From Neopestalotiopsis rosae (taxonomy: Eukaryota; Ascomycota; Sordariomycetes; Amphisphaeriales; Sporocadaceae): a stretch of 64,000 nt of DNA. The stretch lies in the NCBI GenBank assembly GCA_023078685.1, contig JALGAS010000011.1:310001-374000 (forward strand). Reading direction: 5' to 3'. Below are positions 33,801-44,418 of this stretch, in pieces. A model generated the notes under the pieces. That model saw only the letters and a list, made by a program, of their open reading frames with translations, made no database searches and was not told the DNA's origin. A program made the translations under genes and the position numbers. Position 1 is the stretch's first letter, and the number at the start of each line of letters is the position of its first letter.

Positions 33801-33980
33801 GACAACCTCAAGCTCGGCCTCAAGGAGCTCATGGACCTGTTCAGGCCGACTCGACAAGGTCGTCTCGGCGCTGCGAGCTATACTGATTCCGAGCAGATTG
33901 GTCGAGATTTGCATGCCCTTGTCAAGAGGCCACAGAAGAAGCCCGCGCAGGAGAATAGTGTCTATGGTAGACGGTGGTAG
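30858..33980 (+). CDS. SNF2-family ATPase/helicase (Rad5/Uls1-like)
   Basis: Nuclear ATP-dependent DNA translocase of the Rad5/Rad16/Uls1 branch, members of which act in DNA damage tolerance and clearance of SUMO-modified chromatin proteins. From the first ATG it has 1040 aa in one exon. Residues 1-190 are disordered and end in an acidic run. The SNF2 N-terminal lobe has ADDMGLGKT (motif I, 232-240), DEAH (348-351) and SGTPMQNN. The C-terminal lobe, after about 820, has FSQFTSMLD, LRCGALGLNLTAA and AIDRVHRLTQ. Where Rad5 and Uls1 carry a RING finger between the lobes, only four cysteines are seen (CDIC at 573-576, CKSC at 592-595). They are followed by about 230 residues of basic and acidic low complexity with a tandem RKPRNR...DSDD repeat. 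The true N terminus may lie upstream (see the CUG extension). Confidence 0.93.
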   Translation: MVREQAPPNLPLRPSSNQANVGANSDQSGATTSKPSVFANHNGFGPVTSTAPTTSSSSSQRPAVKSSAYGKNLDDKYSHLFIQPKARPEHHRPTRINGPLGPSAKDKKPPPAPMFSTVPTGSATNPISVLETPPRYTQPGFSSNWTDPKKTSADLQALIEGSLSDEEEEEDEEMGGEDGEKQSGDDDDKERSQIKGLNVRLLPHQVRGVEWMKRRELGPVKKGKVPKGGILADDMGLGKTLQSISLILSNRKPKDSDKLQGVESSTLVVAPLALIRQWEAELKDKIADGHHLKVLVHHGPQRTKNFKDLRRYDVVITTYQILVSEYGHTNGSVKAGCFGLHWYRVILDEAHTIKNRNAKSTKACYDLRSVYRWCLSGTPMQNNLDELQSLVKFLRIKPYDDLAEWKHHIEAPMKRGEGEVAIQRLHSILRCFMKRRTKDILKEPGALDAGGKKSDVKDGEEKSATSEFKITERKVVSLQAKFSPAERRFYDRLEARTDKSLQSMMRSRKVNYANALVLLLRLRQVCNHPKLVEGKLEKDSEALNTETKPKKDDADIDALADLLGGLDVKAKHCDICGWELDRDNRVEGKDMCKSCHEDLEYFNNHENDDNESPKKVKKPKAKVKKVVREKVKTELKRKPRNRKTVVDSDDEDQSIIKPARKPRNRAAVIDSDDDEEEGSWIVSGDEQGPLRLGKAGGTDDENAEGEGESINTADSDSESEEEGSKLDSFIVRDEDVKPEDADKSLNDSSSEDEFESISVIKSKIDAKKARAALKSETSSEETEDSDSDSEDGIEDDLDSDSDEDRSLNPWSTGRHRNKEKTPLVLASAKIRELMKILHNEVDDHKFIVFSQFTSMLDIVERFFKKDGIRYTRYDGGMRNDAREAALDSLRNDSRTRVLLCSLRCGALGLNLTAASRVVILEPFWNPFVEEQAIDRVHRLTQKVDVVVYKLTVEDTVEERILELQDKKRLLAEQAIEGSMRKDNLKLGLKELMDLFRPTRQGRLGAASYTDSEQIGRDLHALVKRPQKKPAQENSVYGRRW
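32766..32885 (+). repeat. Tandem basic-acidic repeat in the SNF2 linker
   Basis: Two copies of a unit that begins RKPRNR and ends in a DSDD/E run start at residues 637 and 660 of the SNF2 protein. The DSDDE cores look like casein kinase 2 sites. The unit joins a basic patch to a phosphorylatable acidic patch. Confidence 0.6.
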
Positions 33981-34393
33981 TAGAGAAGACTCCCCAGGGA
34001 GTTTCACGAGCAGATGACATGATTTGATGAGGTTGTACAGGGGAAATGGGATTGGTCTATGACGGTGGAATAGAGGACAAGACTTGTGGTATAGGATATG
34101 CACATTTGAGGCGTTTTGGGACATTGCTATTTCCTCCTCGAATACTAAACACGTATGAATGCTTATGTCATTAGGCATGCATCAAACGGTATAGCAATGA
34201 GAAATGTTCTTCCATTCAATACTATTCGTGGATGAAAATGCCCCATCACATGATCATGCTGTTGTAAGTCTGCTAATTAGTCAAGTTCTTTGGCAATTTC
34301 GTCGAGAATCAGGCTCCGAAACTCCTTGCTCTATGCTCTATGCTGTTTGATGGATGCTCAAATCAAGAATTTCTAAAAATTTGTCTCTGCATT
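33981..34393. other. Convergent 3' intergenic region
   Basis: About 0.4 kb of AT-rich DNA between the SNF2 gene (plus) and the Yrb30 gene (minus). It presumably carries both 3' UTRs. Nothing else seen. Confidence 0.5.
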
Positions 34394-36413
34394 TTAACTG
34401 CCGCCTGTGCCTCCGCCGCTTCCACCTGGAGGGTCAACATATGGGTCAAAACCCATCTTTCGCGAGGTCTCGGCCCTTGCAGCCCAGCGCTCTTTCCCGT
34501 GGAGACCGCTCTCTGAGGCCGACTCGTCCAGGTAGAATTTGAGAACGTGGTCAGGAATGGAGAGGTGAGTAGTCTGTTCAAACTCTTGAAGGCTAGCGAG
34601 ACGGAGCAACATCTCGAGTAGCGATAGCGAAGTTCTGATGGCACCAAAAGGGGACCGCTCCACCGTTCTAGGGGACAGTGTCGTCACTTTGTCGTGATGA
34701 TGACCTTGAATGAGGTCTGATTCGTCTTTGCTGTCGTCTCGGTGTGGGCGAGCGTGCGAGCTCGAGGACCTTGATGATGTGTGGCCGGGGCCGTTGGCAA
34801 TGCCCATGCGCTGTAGTTGACTGACAAGATTGCTATCAACCGATGTTCTATGAGCTGCTGCGGGTTTGGTGCTCTTTGGTATTGGTGAGGCGCCGTCCTT
34901 TGGTCGTACATCGGGCTCTTGGTCTTCGTCGTCCAGAGAGCAGAATGAGTCAGTGTCGTCATCATTGAAATCAAAGACCTCGAGTGCAAGCCACTCTGGA
35001 TCAAGGTGGTTCGGTATAGTCCACGCTGACGCGGCAAAGGTCTCGGTCCCGGGCTTTCTTGCGGGTGAGTGATCCTCCTCACGAGTCAAATGCTCTATTG
35101 CCTGGCTCTCTTCCCGAAGTTGGCGGTCTATGTCGTCCTGGTCACTACATTCCGAAGGTGTTGACTCAGAAACGGAATCAGGAGCTTCTATACTTTGGAT
35201 TAGACGAGTCGGCCTCTCCTGGATGAGGTGGTTCCCGTTGGTTGGTGTGAAATTGGGGACCATTGAAGAAGTGTCTCTTTTCAATAGCAAAACCGGATTG
35301 CTGGAGGCACCGTCCTCGTTATTAATGTTTAGTATCCTCCCCACATCGGCGTAAAACATTTTTGAAATCTGGCCGATGGGTATGTTCTCCTTGATTCCGG
35401 CAAGAGAGACGCCATCATGTGGACCTGGCTGTAGGTTGCCATTCTCGAAGGTATGAACGCGTCCATCATCCAAGTCTTCCAAAATCTGGAGCTGATATGC
35501 GTATCCCATTGCTGGCCTGCTACCCAGGTCGGTTTCGAAATCCTCGCTGTCCTCGAAACCTGTGGGTATGCGATACAGTCGAACTCGTGCCTTGTGTATT
35601 ACTTCTTGCCACATTGGTTTTCTCTGTCCTTCTTCGATGCCATAGGCCTCTCCATTTTCCGCCGAAGCATGACCACGGAACAACATGTATAGCGACAAGG
35701 TAAAGTCCGGTCCTATCTGCATCGGTCGAAAGGGGTCAAGCACGAACTGCGAATCACCCACATTAACCAACATGCTTGCCTGTAGCAGACGTGAAGGGGA
35801 AAATGCAGACTGCTCGGTCTGAATTCCGCCGATGGCAGAAACCCATAGGTTAATGGAAGGAATCAGATCATCAATGCTGAGCATGAGCTGCTTCGTTTCT
35901 GCCAGGATTGATAGCAGCTCAGCCCGTCCATCTCGTCCAGACGATGGCTTGATGCCCCTGGCAGCCCGCTCCTCGAGAACGGCGACATCTTGGTACCTTG
36001 CAGCCAACAGGTCAATCTCCTCTCGAATCTCTCTGCCTACTCGTACCACAGCCTCCAGTGCCGTGTTGCCTCTGGTGTAGCGAAACTCTATAGACTCCAA
36101 GATTGGAGAGACGAGCTTTCAAGACGGTCAGCATTGGTGAACCCAATTTCCCCTTTAGAAGCACTAACCTCAATTTTTCGGGCCAGGCGCCGTTGTAAGG
36201 CAGCCAGTTCTGCTCTGAGAGGCTGGTCGTCAACAGTCTGTAAGTGTGTGAGTCGTGTAAGCAGGAGACTCAAAAATGTTTCCAGTGTGCAGCCGGGCTC
36301 ACCTTGAGTAGCCTAGAGCCTTGCTGAACCACCAGGCTTGAGGTCAGTGCTATAGCCGATCGTATAGCATAACTCGAGGCATGGTAAGACACCCGCGCCA
36401 GAAATGCGTCCAT
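34394..36413 (-). CDS. YRB30: RanGTP-binding protein, Yrb30-like
   Basis: Yrb30-family proteins bind Ran-GTP and inhibit its GTPase activation by RanGAP, so this likely modulates nucleocytoplasmic transport. The family is fungal. Three exons: 36413-36303 (37 codons), 36237-36169 (23 codons) and 36115-34394, with introns of 65 and 53 nt (GTGAGC and GTTAGT donors). All junctions are phase 0, giving 633 aa. The N-terminal part, to about residue 330, is the Ran-binding region. It starts with a hydrophobic helix (YAIRSAIALTSSLVVQQG), followed by RGNTALEAVVRVGREIREEID, which is typical of the family. The rest is a Ser/Asp/Glu-rich disordered region, a short helical segment near 540-590 and a Gly-rich tail (GGSGGGTGGS). 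It is divergent from SUP35 across a 1.4-kb spacer. Family assignment is from remembered sequence pattern. Confidence 0.8.
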
Positions 36414-37848
36414 AACTACCGCAGAAGGCTCAAGATGGTATGGGGCATGTCTCGGTTAGGCAGAATTATTTTTCGACCTCGACATGCATAACATTCAGGT
36501 CTTTGGGTGAAAAGCAATATCAAATACGGGGGGTCAAGTGGAACTGTAGGGAAAGAGAGGGAAATGGGAAAATCGAATTAGAAGCCGTTGAGACAGGGCA
36601 GAGAGATTTTCCTCACAAGATGCCCTTTTGCTGACTGTTCTGTGAATTAAACAATACAGTGCATCACAAAAGAACAGAAGGTTGTTCTTGAGTGCACAGA
36701 GACGGCGGTTGGGCGTTTGTTTGAACACGAAATGCGAGAGGTTCCTCCCAAGGTGCGTGCGTGCCTTCCTCACCTTACCTACCTAACCTTAGGCGGTCTG
36801 AGGTTGTCTAGCGGGTCTTATCCCCTTTGAGATTTGTCCAGGCAGACAACCAGCACAGTGTTCAGCAATTGGCAGGGTCTCTGGGCGAATCATCTCCAGC
36901 ACTTACTGCCTATTTCGGTGGAGTCATGGTAAGTTTGACGCTGGAGACTGGGCCAGTTGTTAGGCGTCGCCTGGAGAAAACAGTGCTAGTGCGTCGCTAG
37001 TACAGTGCTGTTCATGGCTACTCAGGAAATGTGACGACTGTTTGGTATGAATTATTTCCCCTGCCGATCCTTTCTTGTTCACGAATTCACACAGCATATT
37101 CCTTGAATATCCAGGCAGAGATATAGTATAAGTCGCCGCATTATGCAAGCCACAAGCATGCTTAACTGGTACAGTTGTATGAACCTGGCATTAGGCATGA
37201 CATCCATGGATGCTGGAGGTGCAATGTTGGCCCAATTGCCGTCATTGGCGGGGCGCAACTGGAGCAAAGAACATTTGAAAGAGAACAACCCCGCTGATTA
37301 GGTACCTACCTGAGAACACAGGTAAGAAATGGCCACCCAAGCCACCTGCGTTGTCAGCCGAATACAGAGATTGAGACTGATTAAGGTAGAATCAATTGTA
37401 TGATGGCAAATGAAGAGGCAATAGGAAAATGATCTACCACGGTGATGTCCTCCTTTCAGCCAATTTAGGCACCAGAGTGAAACTGACTCACAGATATGAT
37501 GACATATGGAGGATTGCCTTGGGCATGTAACCATAAAAGAATTGCATTGTTGGACTGCTATCGAATTTGTGACCAGGTAATTGATTTGGCTGCTCATCCC
37601 GCCCGCCGTACCCCCAGTGCCCAGCCGCAGCACACTTTGCATTTAAAAATTGCCCCGCACTAGATTCTCGAGTCGCTGGCTCCGTCGCCTTTTGCACGTC
37701 CAGCATTTTTATCTAACCAACGACAACCCAAAGACACGCAGGGCCTGGATATTTTTCACTTTCTCTGTCTTTTGCTTGTCCACATCAACGACGAGTCACT
37801 GCATAGCGTTTTCAAAAGTCGTTCTTCACACACATAAACAAAAGCAAA
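36414..37848. other. Divergent promoter region of YRB30 and SUP35
   Basis: 1.4 kb without a supported gene. A TACCTACCTAACC motif lies near 36776. The last 150 bases before SUP35 are A/C-rich with the CAAAATG context of a highly translated fungal gene. Confidence 0.5.
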
Positions 37849-40178
37849 ATGTCGGACCTCAACTCATGGGAAGATGATCCTTCGGCGCAGGACGAGAACC
37901 TGTCGCGCCAGGCGCAGAATTTGAACCTCAACAACCAGCAGCAAGGCCAAGGCGGTTTCCGTCCCGGTGTCGCCTCATTCCAGCCCGGCGCTGCTTCCTT
38001 TACTCCCGGTGCTCAGGCCTACGGTGGATACCCTCAATACGGCGGACAGCAGCAGCAGTTCTATGGCGGCCAACAGGCCTACGGTGGCTACCCTCAGTAC
38101 GGCGGTCAGCAGGGCTTCAACCAGTACAACCAAGGCGGATACGGCCAAGTTTACGGCCAACAGCAAGGACAGGCTGGCTTCAACCAGGGCTACGGTATGT
38201 ATCATGACTTTATTCCTCCAGAACAGCCATCTAGAGTCTAACGCGGCAACCATTCTAGGTCAACAATACCCTCAATACGGCCAGCAGCAATTCCAACAAA
38301 ACCAGGCTCCGAGACAACCTCAGCAGCAGCAGCAGCAAGCCGCAAAGCCCACTCCTACCATTGCCAAGCGCCCAGACCCTGCCGCTGCCCCAGCTACTGC
38401 AAAGCCAACAGTAGAGAAGGCCGGCGGTACCAAGGTGTTGAGCATCGGCGCCGACCCTGCTAAGCCCAAGGTCGCCACCGAGGGCGCCACCAAGGTCCTT
38501 TCCATCGGCGTCCCTGCTCCTCCCAAGGAGGAACCCAAGAAGGAAGAGGAGAAGGCCGCTGCCGATGCTGGAGCTGAGGCTGGAGCCAAGGCAAGCGCCG
38601 CCAAGGCTATCGAGAAGACCGGAGAGACCACCAAGACCGCCAGCGGAAGAACCTCGCCGACCCCATCAACTGGCTCGGGCAGATCCAGTCCCGGACGAGC
38701 TTCCAAGGCAGCTGCCGCTGCTGCTGAGAAGCGAGATGCCGATGCTGTCGCCAACGAGCAGACGGCTGACGTCGACGAGGCTACGCTGAAGGAAATGTAC
38801 GGCAAAGAGCACATGAACATTATCTTCATCGGACACGTTGATGCTGGCAAGTCGACTCTTGGTGGTTCCATCCTCTACGCTACTGGTATGGTTGACGACC
38901 GAACTTTGGACAAGTACAAGCGCGAAGCCAAGGAACTTGGCCGTGAGACTTGGTACCTGTCCTGGGCTCTGGATCTGACCAAGGAGGAGCGTTCCAAGGG
39001 TAAGACTGTCGAAGTTGGAAGGGGTTTCTTCGAGACGGAAAAGCGCCGTTACTCCATCCTTGATGCGCCTGGCCACAAGACGTACGTCGCCAACATGATT
39101 GGTGGTGCCGCTCAGGCTGATGTTGGTGTTCTTGTCATCTCCGCCCGAAAGGGTGAGTACGAGACAGGTTTCGAGAAGGGAGGACAGACCCGTGAGCACG
39201 CCATGCTTGCCAAGACTCAGGGTGTAAACAAGTTGGTGGTGGTTATCAACAAGATGGATGACCCCACTGTCAACTGGTCGGCCGACAGATACAAGGAGTG
39301 CACTACCAAGCTTGGACAATTCCTCAAGGGAACAGGTTTCAACCTGAAGACGGATGTGTTCTTCATGCCCATTGCTGCACAGCAGCTCATGGGTATCAAG
39401 GACAGAATCCCCAAAGATGTCTGCTCCTTCTACGACGGCCCATCCCTGCTGGAATACCTCGACAACATGTCAACCATGGAGCGCAAGCTCAACGCACCCT
39501 TCATGATGCCCGTAGCGGCCAAGTACCGTGACATGGGTACGATGATTGAGGGTAAGGTTGAGGCCGGTGTGATCAAGAAGGGAATGTCATTGATCATGAT
39601 GCCGAACAACGACAAGATCGATATTACTGCCGTCTACACCGAAACAGAAGAGGAGGTTGGCATTGCACAAAGCGGTGACCAAGTCCGTGTCCGACTCCGT
39701 GGTCTGGAAGAAGAAGATATTCTGCCTGGTTTCGTTCTTTGCTCGCCCAAGCGTCTGGTTCACAAGGTTGCCGAGTTTGAGGCTCAGATCCGCATCCTGG
39801 ATTTGAAGAGCATTCTCTCCGCCGGTTTCAACTGCGTCATTCACGTGCACACGGCCATTGAAGAAGTTACTTTCTCGGCCCTGCTTCACAAGCTCCAGAA
39901 GGGTACCAACCGTAAGAGCAAGCTGCCTCCGTCACACGCCAAGAGAGGCGATAGCATTATTGCCCGTCTGCAAGTTATTGGTGGAGCTGGCCAGATCTGC
40001 ATTGAAAAGTTTGAGGACTACCCGCAAATGGGACGATTTACTCTGAGAGACCAGGTAAGTAACCAAGACTATGCGAATCATACTCTAATATGAACATGTC
40101 AAACTAATTGCTGCTAAATAGGGCCAAACCATTGCCATTGGCAAGATCATCAAGCTCATTACAGACTCATCTGCTTAA
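37849..40178 (+). CDS. SUP35: Translation termination factor eRF3 (Sup35)
   Basis: GTPase that works with eRF1 to release the finished peptide at stop codons, in the cytosol. Exons are 37849-38194, 38259-40054 and 40122-40178; introns are 64 and 67 nt (GTATGT, GTAAGT); the product is 732 aa. Residues 1 to about 145 form a Gln/Gly/Tyr/Asn-rich, prion-like N domain with two QAYGGYPQYGGQQ copies (56-68 and 76-88). Residues up to about 290 form the charged Lys/Glu/Ala-rich M region, which includes a duplicated TKVLSIG motif. The eEF1A-like GTPase core follows: GHVDAGKST (G1, 307-315), DAPGH (G3) and NKMD (G4), then two beta-barrel domains. The first intron falls inside the prion-like domain; the second leaves only 18 codons in the last exon. 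The ATG at 37849 has the CAAAATG context. Confidence 0.97.
38014..38112 (+). repeat. Two 39-bp repeat copies in the SUP35 prion-like domain
   Basis: Copies at 38014-38052 and 38074-38112 encode QAYGGYPQYGGQQ twice, 20 residues apart, with only synonymous differences between them. They resemble in style, not in exact sequence, the oligopeptide repeats of yeast Sup35. Confidence 0.8.
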
Positions 40179-43100
40179 GCAACGAACCATTATGACTGAA
40201 TGAGAAGAATGACTGTGGGGGGCCAGAGCCAGTCACGGGTCTTGATTTACGCCACATCACGTTCAAGGGCCAGGTCGACGATGAACAGAGCTTCCCCTAG
40301 AGCAGGTACAGCCAGGTACGACCAAAACAGGGAGCGGGAGCGGGAAGACCCGCCAATCTGGAGAACCGATGTCCGTTCTGACGTTTTTTTCGAGATCTGC
40401 TTAGTCGATCTAGATCCGTCAGAACCGCATGGCTGGACCCTAGAGTCTGTAGCATAGAAGCAAGCCTGCATACAGGCTGTGATTTGTCACCTTGGGTGAC
40501 ACCGAAAAATTCAAAAGAATTGTCAATTTTGTTACTTTGAATTTACATGAGATGCCACATATTGGGTACCAGTTGTGATTCACACTCAAGTGTCACACAG
40601 ATACTTCTGTGCTCAAAAAAGCGAGAGACCGAACGGGTAGAACTAAACCTGACTACAATCTTGTGAATCGTATAACTGTATCAACTCGTGCAATTGCTTT
40701 CGTGTTGGTCGTGAAATTAATACGCTTAGGTTGGCGTTGACACCGCAACCAGAACTCAGATTCAAAGAGCAACAGAATACCGGCTGGAAGAGTGAGATTG
40801 GAAGGGCTTGTGAACATGATATTGTGTAAACCTGATAGGAATTCCTTCAATATTTTTCGACATCGATGGAAGGGGAAGGAGAGAGGGAAACCCAGAGTCG
40901 GACCTGGATTCCGACCAGACTTTTTAGAAATTGCGTCGCAGTGACAATATCCCGAAGTCCAATGCTATAGTGGAGCACCATGAAATCTGTCACTCTTGCA
41001 AAGATAGGTGAAGGTACATGACGGAAACAATGTGTCGTCCCGCCGTTCAACATGATGGTAGAAAAAAGCGCCCCGATTTGTCCCGAACGTGCAAGTGTAT
41101 ACTCTGGTCGGGACAAATCGGCCGCAGTTGCAGCGAGTATATCACATCGGAACATGTCGGGGGCAAGGGAAGGGTGACGTTTTGAACGATCCTAGTTTCC
41201 GTCCAATGCAGCTTCTTGTAGTACACAGATCCATTTGGTTGCATGATGCAAGGCAAGGAAGAGAGTAGATCTTCGGTACCCAATCTAACTGAAAGCAGGA
41301 GACGGCGCGAATCTCTGGGTTCAAGGCTTTCAACAAAAGCTGGAAAAGAGACATGTGAAGCATTAGCTTCCGTCAAGTTTCAGATTCTTGCGATAAGTTG
41401 TAATATTCGGGAAGAATCGGTGCACTCACAAAATTCCGAGCAAGTACGTACTTCGTAAATCGAGGCGGTGTTCAATGATTCCAACCCATCCGTTGCTCCC
41501 CTATCTATCCAGGCGGGTTGACTCTTTTCCCTCCCGGCAGAACGGAACGGTTATAGCTAAGCAAAAGCCAAGCCCAGTCCTGTCAAACGCCCGTGCAGCG
41601 CAGCGGCGTAACGTGAGAAACGAGACCCGGGTACAAGACGAGAGACGAGCGAGAGCACAAGAAAAAAGCTTGTGATGTTTGGGCTCTAGAACATTGCATA
41701 CCAAGCCCTCTTCCGCCATTTTGGTTCCCTCTCTTGGCAAAAAAGAGCTGACTGTGGATTTCTGACATGCATCCTTCTCCTTTTTCCGAGCGTGGACCTA
41801 TTTGACCCAAAAAACCTAGACCGTTCCATGGTGTCAATTATTTGTTCCGTTCCAAGGGGGCAGAATACTTGGTGCTAGCAAAGAATTTTATGTTTCCGTC
41901 ACATGGGCTCGTTGTAATTCAGCCCACCCCACATCGAATATTCAAAACGTCACGAGGACATGTCCGTGTCTATTTTTTCAAATTCTATCAAGTATTGATT
42001 TACTTTTATTTCTTTCCTATTGCCGTCTCTACCCAGGTCAATGCTTTGAGCCGATTTTACGTAAATATTGGGCATTGTTTTTCATGCAAAGAAAACCAAC
42101 CGTTGATCCGAGAGACTGCGTGACGTTTGTCAATGCTTCTATTATGTACTACTTCCCACTGGCACACGACCACAACTCTGCACCTTCACTAGGCCAAGAC
42201 AATTCCGACCAATGATGGAGGGCAAGTTTGCCAATGACGCGCTGCTGATAAGCCAATTATAGAAAAAATGATACCATGTACTGTGGGATGAAGTTTCCAA
42301 TGAATGGATAATGCCCCTCCACCCCGCAAAGATGCGGAGGATATCGGAAAGAGAGACGATTTGTTCCCCCATTCTCTTCCCCTCGCCTCTTTACGGTTAG
42401 TCCTTTCCCAGTCGCGGGATGAGGCTCGGTATGGGAAATATCCATTAGCACAGGATCCAGGTTTAGATGTCCCAAGCTAGCGGGGCGCGGGGCTGGGGCT
42501 GGCTTTGGCTGGGCGGCTGCTGGTCAGGCACCTGGTCTTCCCCTTCCTGGATTGATTTCTTGGGGGATCGGAAGAGGCAGAGAAAACGTGGAATTACTGT
42601 GCAATGCACGCTGAAAAAGTCTGGGCTTGTCCTTGGGTACAGTAGCCTTGGTATTATGCAGAAGCTTTGCTGCATTGTTTTGTGACGGCGTGAGTCCGGC
42701 GAATACTCACATGTTGTACTCATAATCAACGTCTGTATCCTGCGAGAAACGGTTGACACCACGGTAATACACAGCCCAGTGGAACTTCAAAATCCTGTAG
42801 TGATTGCAATCTGCTGCTTCTCAATGGCTCTCTCTCTCTGCGAATGGTTGACTATGCGTAGTAATCCGCCAAGACCGAAATTGGACTTCAGCACATGGCT
42901 TCCGCCCAAATGCAAATGCCCAGATCTGGGGCAAAGGCGGGTTGTCTTTCTTCCCCACAAGACGGGTTTGGGATCAGCGCAAACACTTCCCGGGCCCCAT
43001 TTCTTTTCCCCCAAGGTATCCGTCTCGTGCTTCCGAGATTCTCCTAACTGGGCGCTGTGGCTCACAGCTCAGGACTAAGTTGGAATCGAGCGTTCTGGCG

Positions 43101-44418
43101 TTAGGGTAATCTTTGACACGAGGCTAACTAGTCAAGAAGAGCAGAAAAGGACTTGGCTCGACTTGAACCCGGGAAATGGAACTGTGACTGGGGTCTGAGC
43201 GAGGGGCACCACGAGAATGCCCCTCCTATCCGTCTTCGTGTCCAAATGCACCGCCATGGTACATTCCTTTCGGGTAGCATTTGATCGTCATGGCCTTTCA
43301 TCATCATCCGCGGGGCGGAAAAGGTTCGCGGGCGGTAGTTGTCGTTGGTCAAGCATGAAACTGTGCGTTGTTGGCCCTGTGCCCACGATCGACTCTTCTT
43401 AGTGAGTTGCAATATTGATCATGCCGATTTCATGGACCAAGGGAAAAGTGAGTGAGGCTTTCGAAGTGCGGAATACAATGCAAAGTACAATCAATTACTG
43501 CGATGAAATATGAGCGAAAACCAAAAGTGTCAGCGGGCAAAGAAACCTTACATCACCTCAAAGTGCGACCCGGGCTGATGGCCCCGTATAAAGTGAGGAT
43601 CTGGGGAAAGTGGGCGGGGAGCCGCTGGGCAAGGTACATGGACACATTGAACTTCATGGTATGTACATTTGACATGTAGTCAGGTACGCACACATACATT
43701 GGCACTCCAGCCAGAGCAAAAATGCACAGTCGACTTTCCCTGGACATGAATTAATGGTTGTTTACTACTTGCCGACCTCGTTCGAGCACTCAAGAATATC
43801 TCGACTATAGGGTTGCAGTATTTCATCACACCTAACCCTTAGTGTTATGCAAAAGAGCGAAAAGGATGATCGTCGTGCAACCATGAATGATGATTACAAT
43901 GCCGCTGCTCTAATCGTCAAGGTACCTGACTTAGCCGTGTCGGTACATTTTTACACCATCAATTCATCACGATGCATCCATGTTCGCCCGTCTGGTTCAA
44001 TGATTGATTCAAGTCCCGTCCACGATACTTTGGTACATGGTGTATGTTCATCCGGGGTTGCAGGGGCTTGAGCTGGTCGCCGCTCCGGTTTGAATTCGTG
44101 GCCCCGTTGCCCAATCACTATTGCCAGAACGCCGCCGGCCTATGGCGAGTGGCCATTTACCTTCGGTTGATCCACCGTTCGCTCTGGCTTCTTATATCCT
44201 CGGTTTCGGCCCATGAATCTAGAGGGCCCACGACTTACAAGCTTCAAGGCATTATTATCGTCGCCCTGAATCGCCCGTACCCGTACCTACGTGACCGGAA
44301 ACCAAGTGGATCTCCACTCATCCATCAGCTCCCTCTCACCCTAGAGACCAAGAGACATACTACTGTTATCGTCGATTTGACCCGCACGAGCTCAAAGACA
44401 AACTGTATAATAAGAACC
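40179..44418. other. 4.2-kb intergenic region upstream of PEPCK
   Basis: No convincing gene. It contains a perfect 14-bp inverted repeat (41073-41121, listed separately), pyrimidine-rich tracts and scattered short ORFs. The right end is the PEPCK promoter and 5' leader. The length may reflect extensive carbon-source control of PEPCK, but I did not identify specific activator sites with confidence. Confidence 0.45.
41073..41121. repeat. Perfect 14-bp inverted repeat with a 21-nt spacer
   Basis: CCGATTTGTCCCGA at 41073-41086 is matched exactly by its reverse complement TCGGGACAAATCGG at 41108-41121. The unit could form a stable hairpin in RNA or be a binding site for a dimeric regulator. It lies about 0.9 kb downstream of SUP35 and 3.3 kb upstream of PEPCK. 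Confidence 0.8.
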
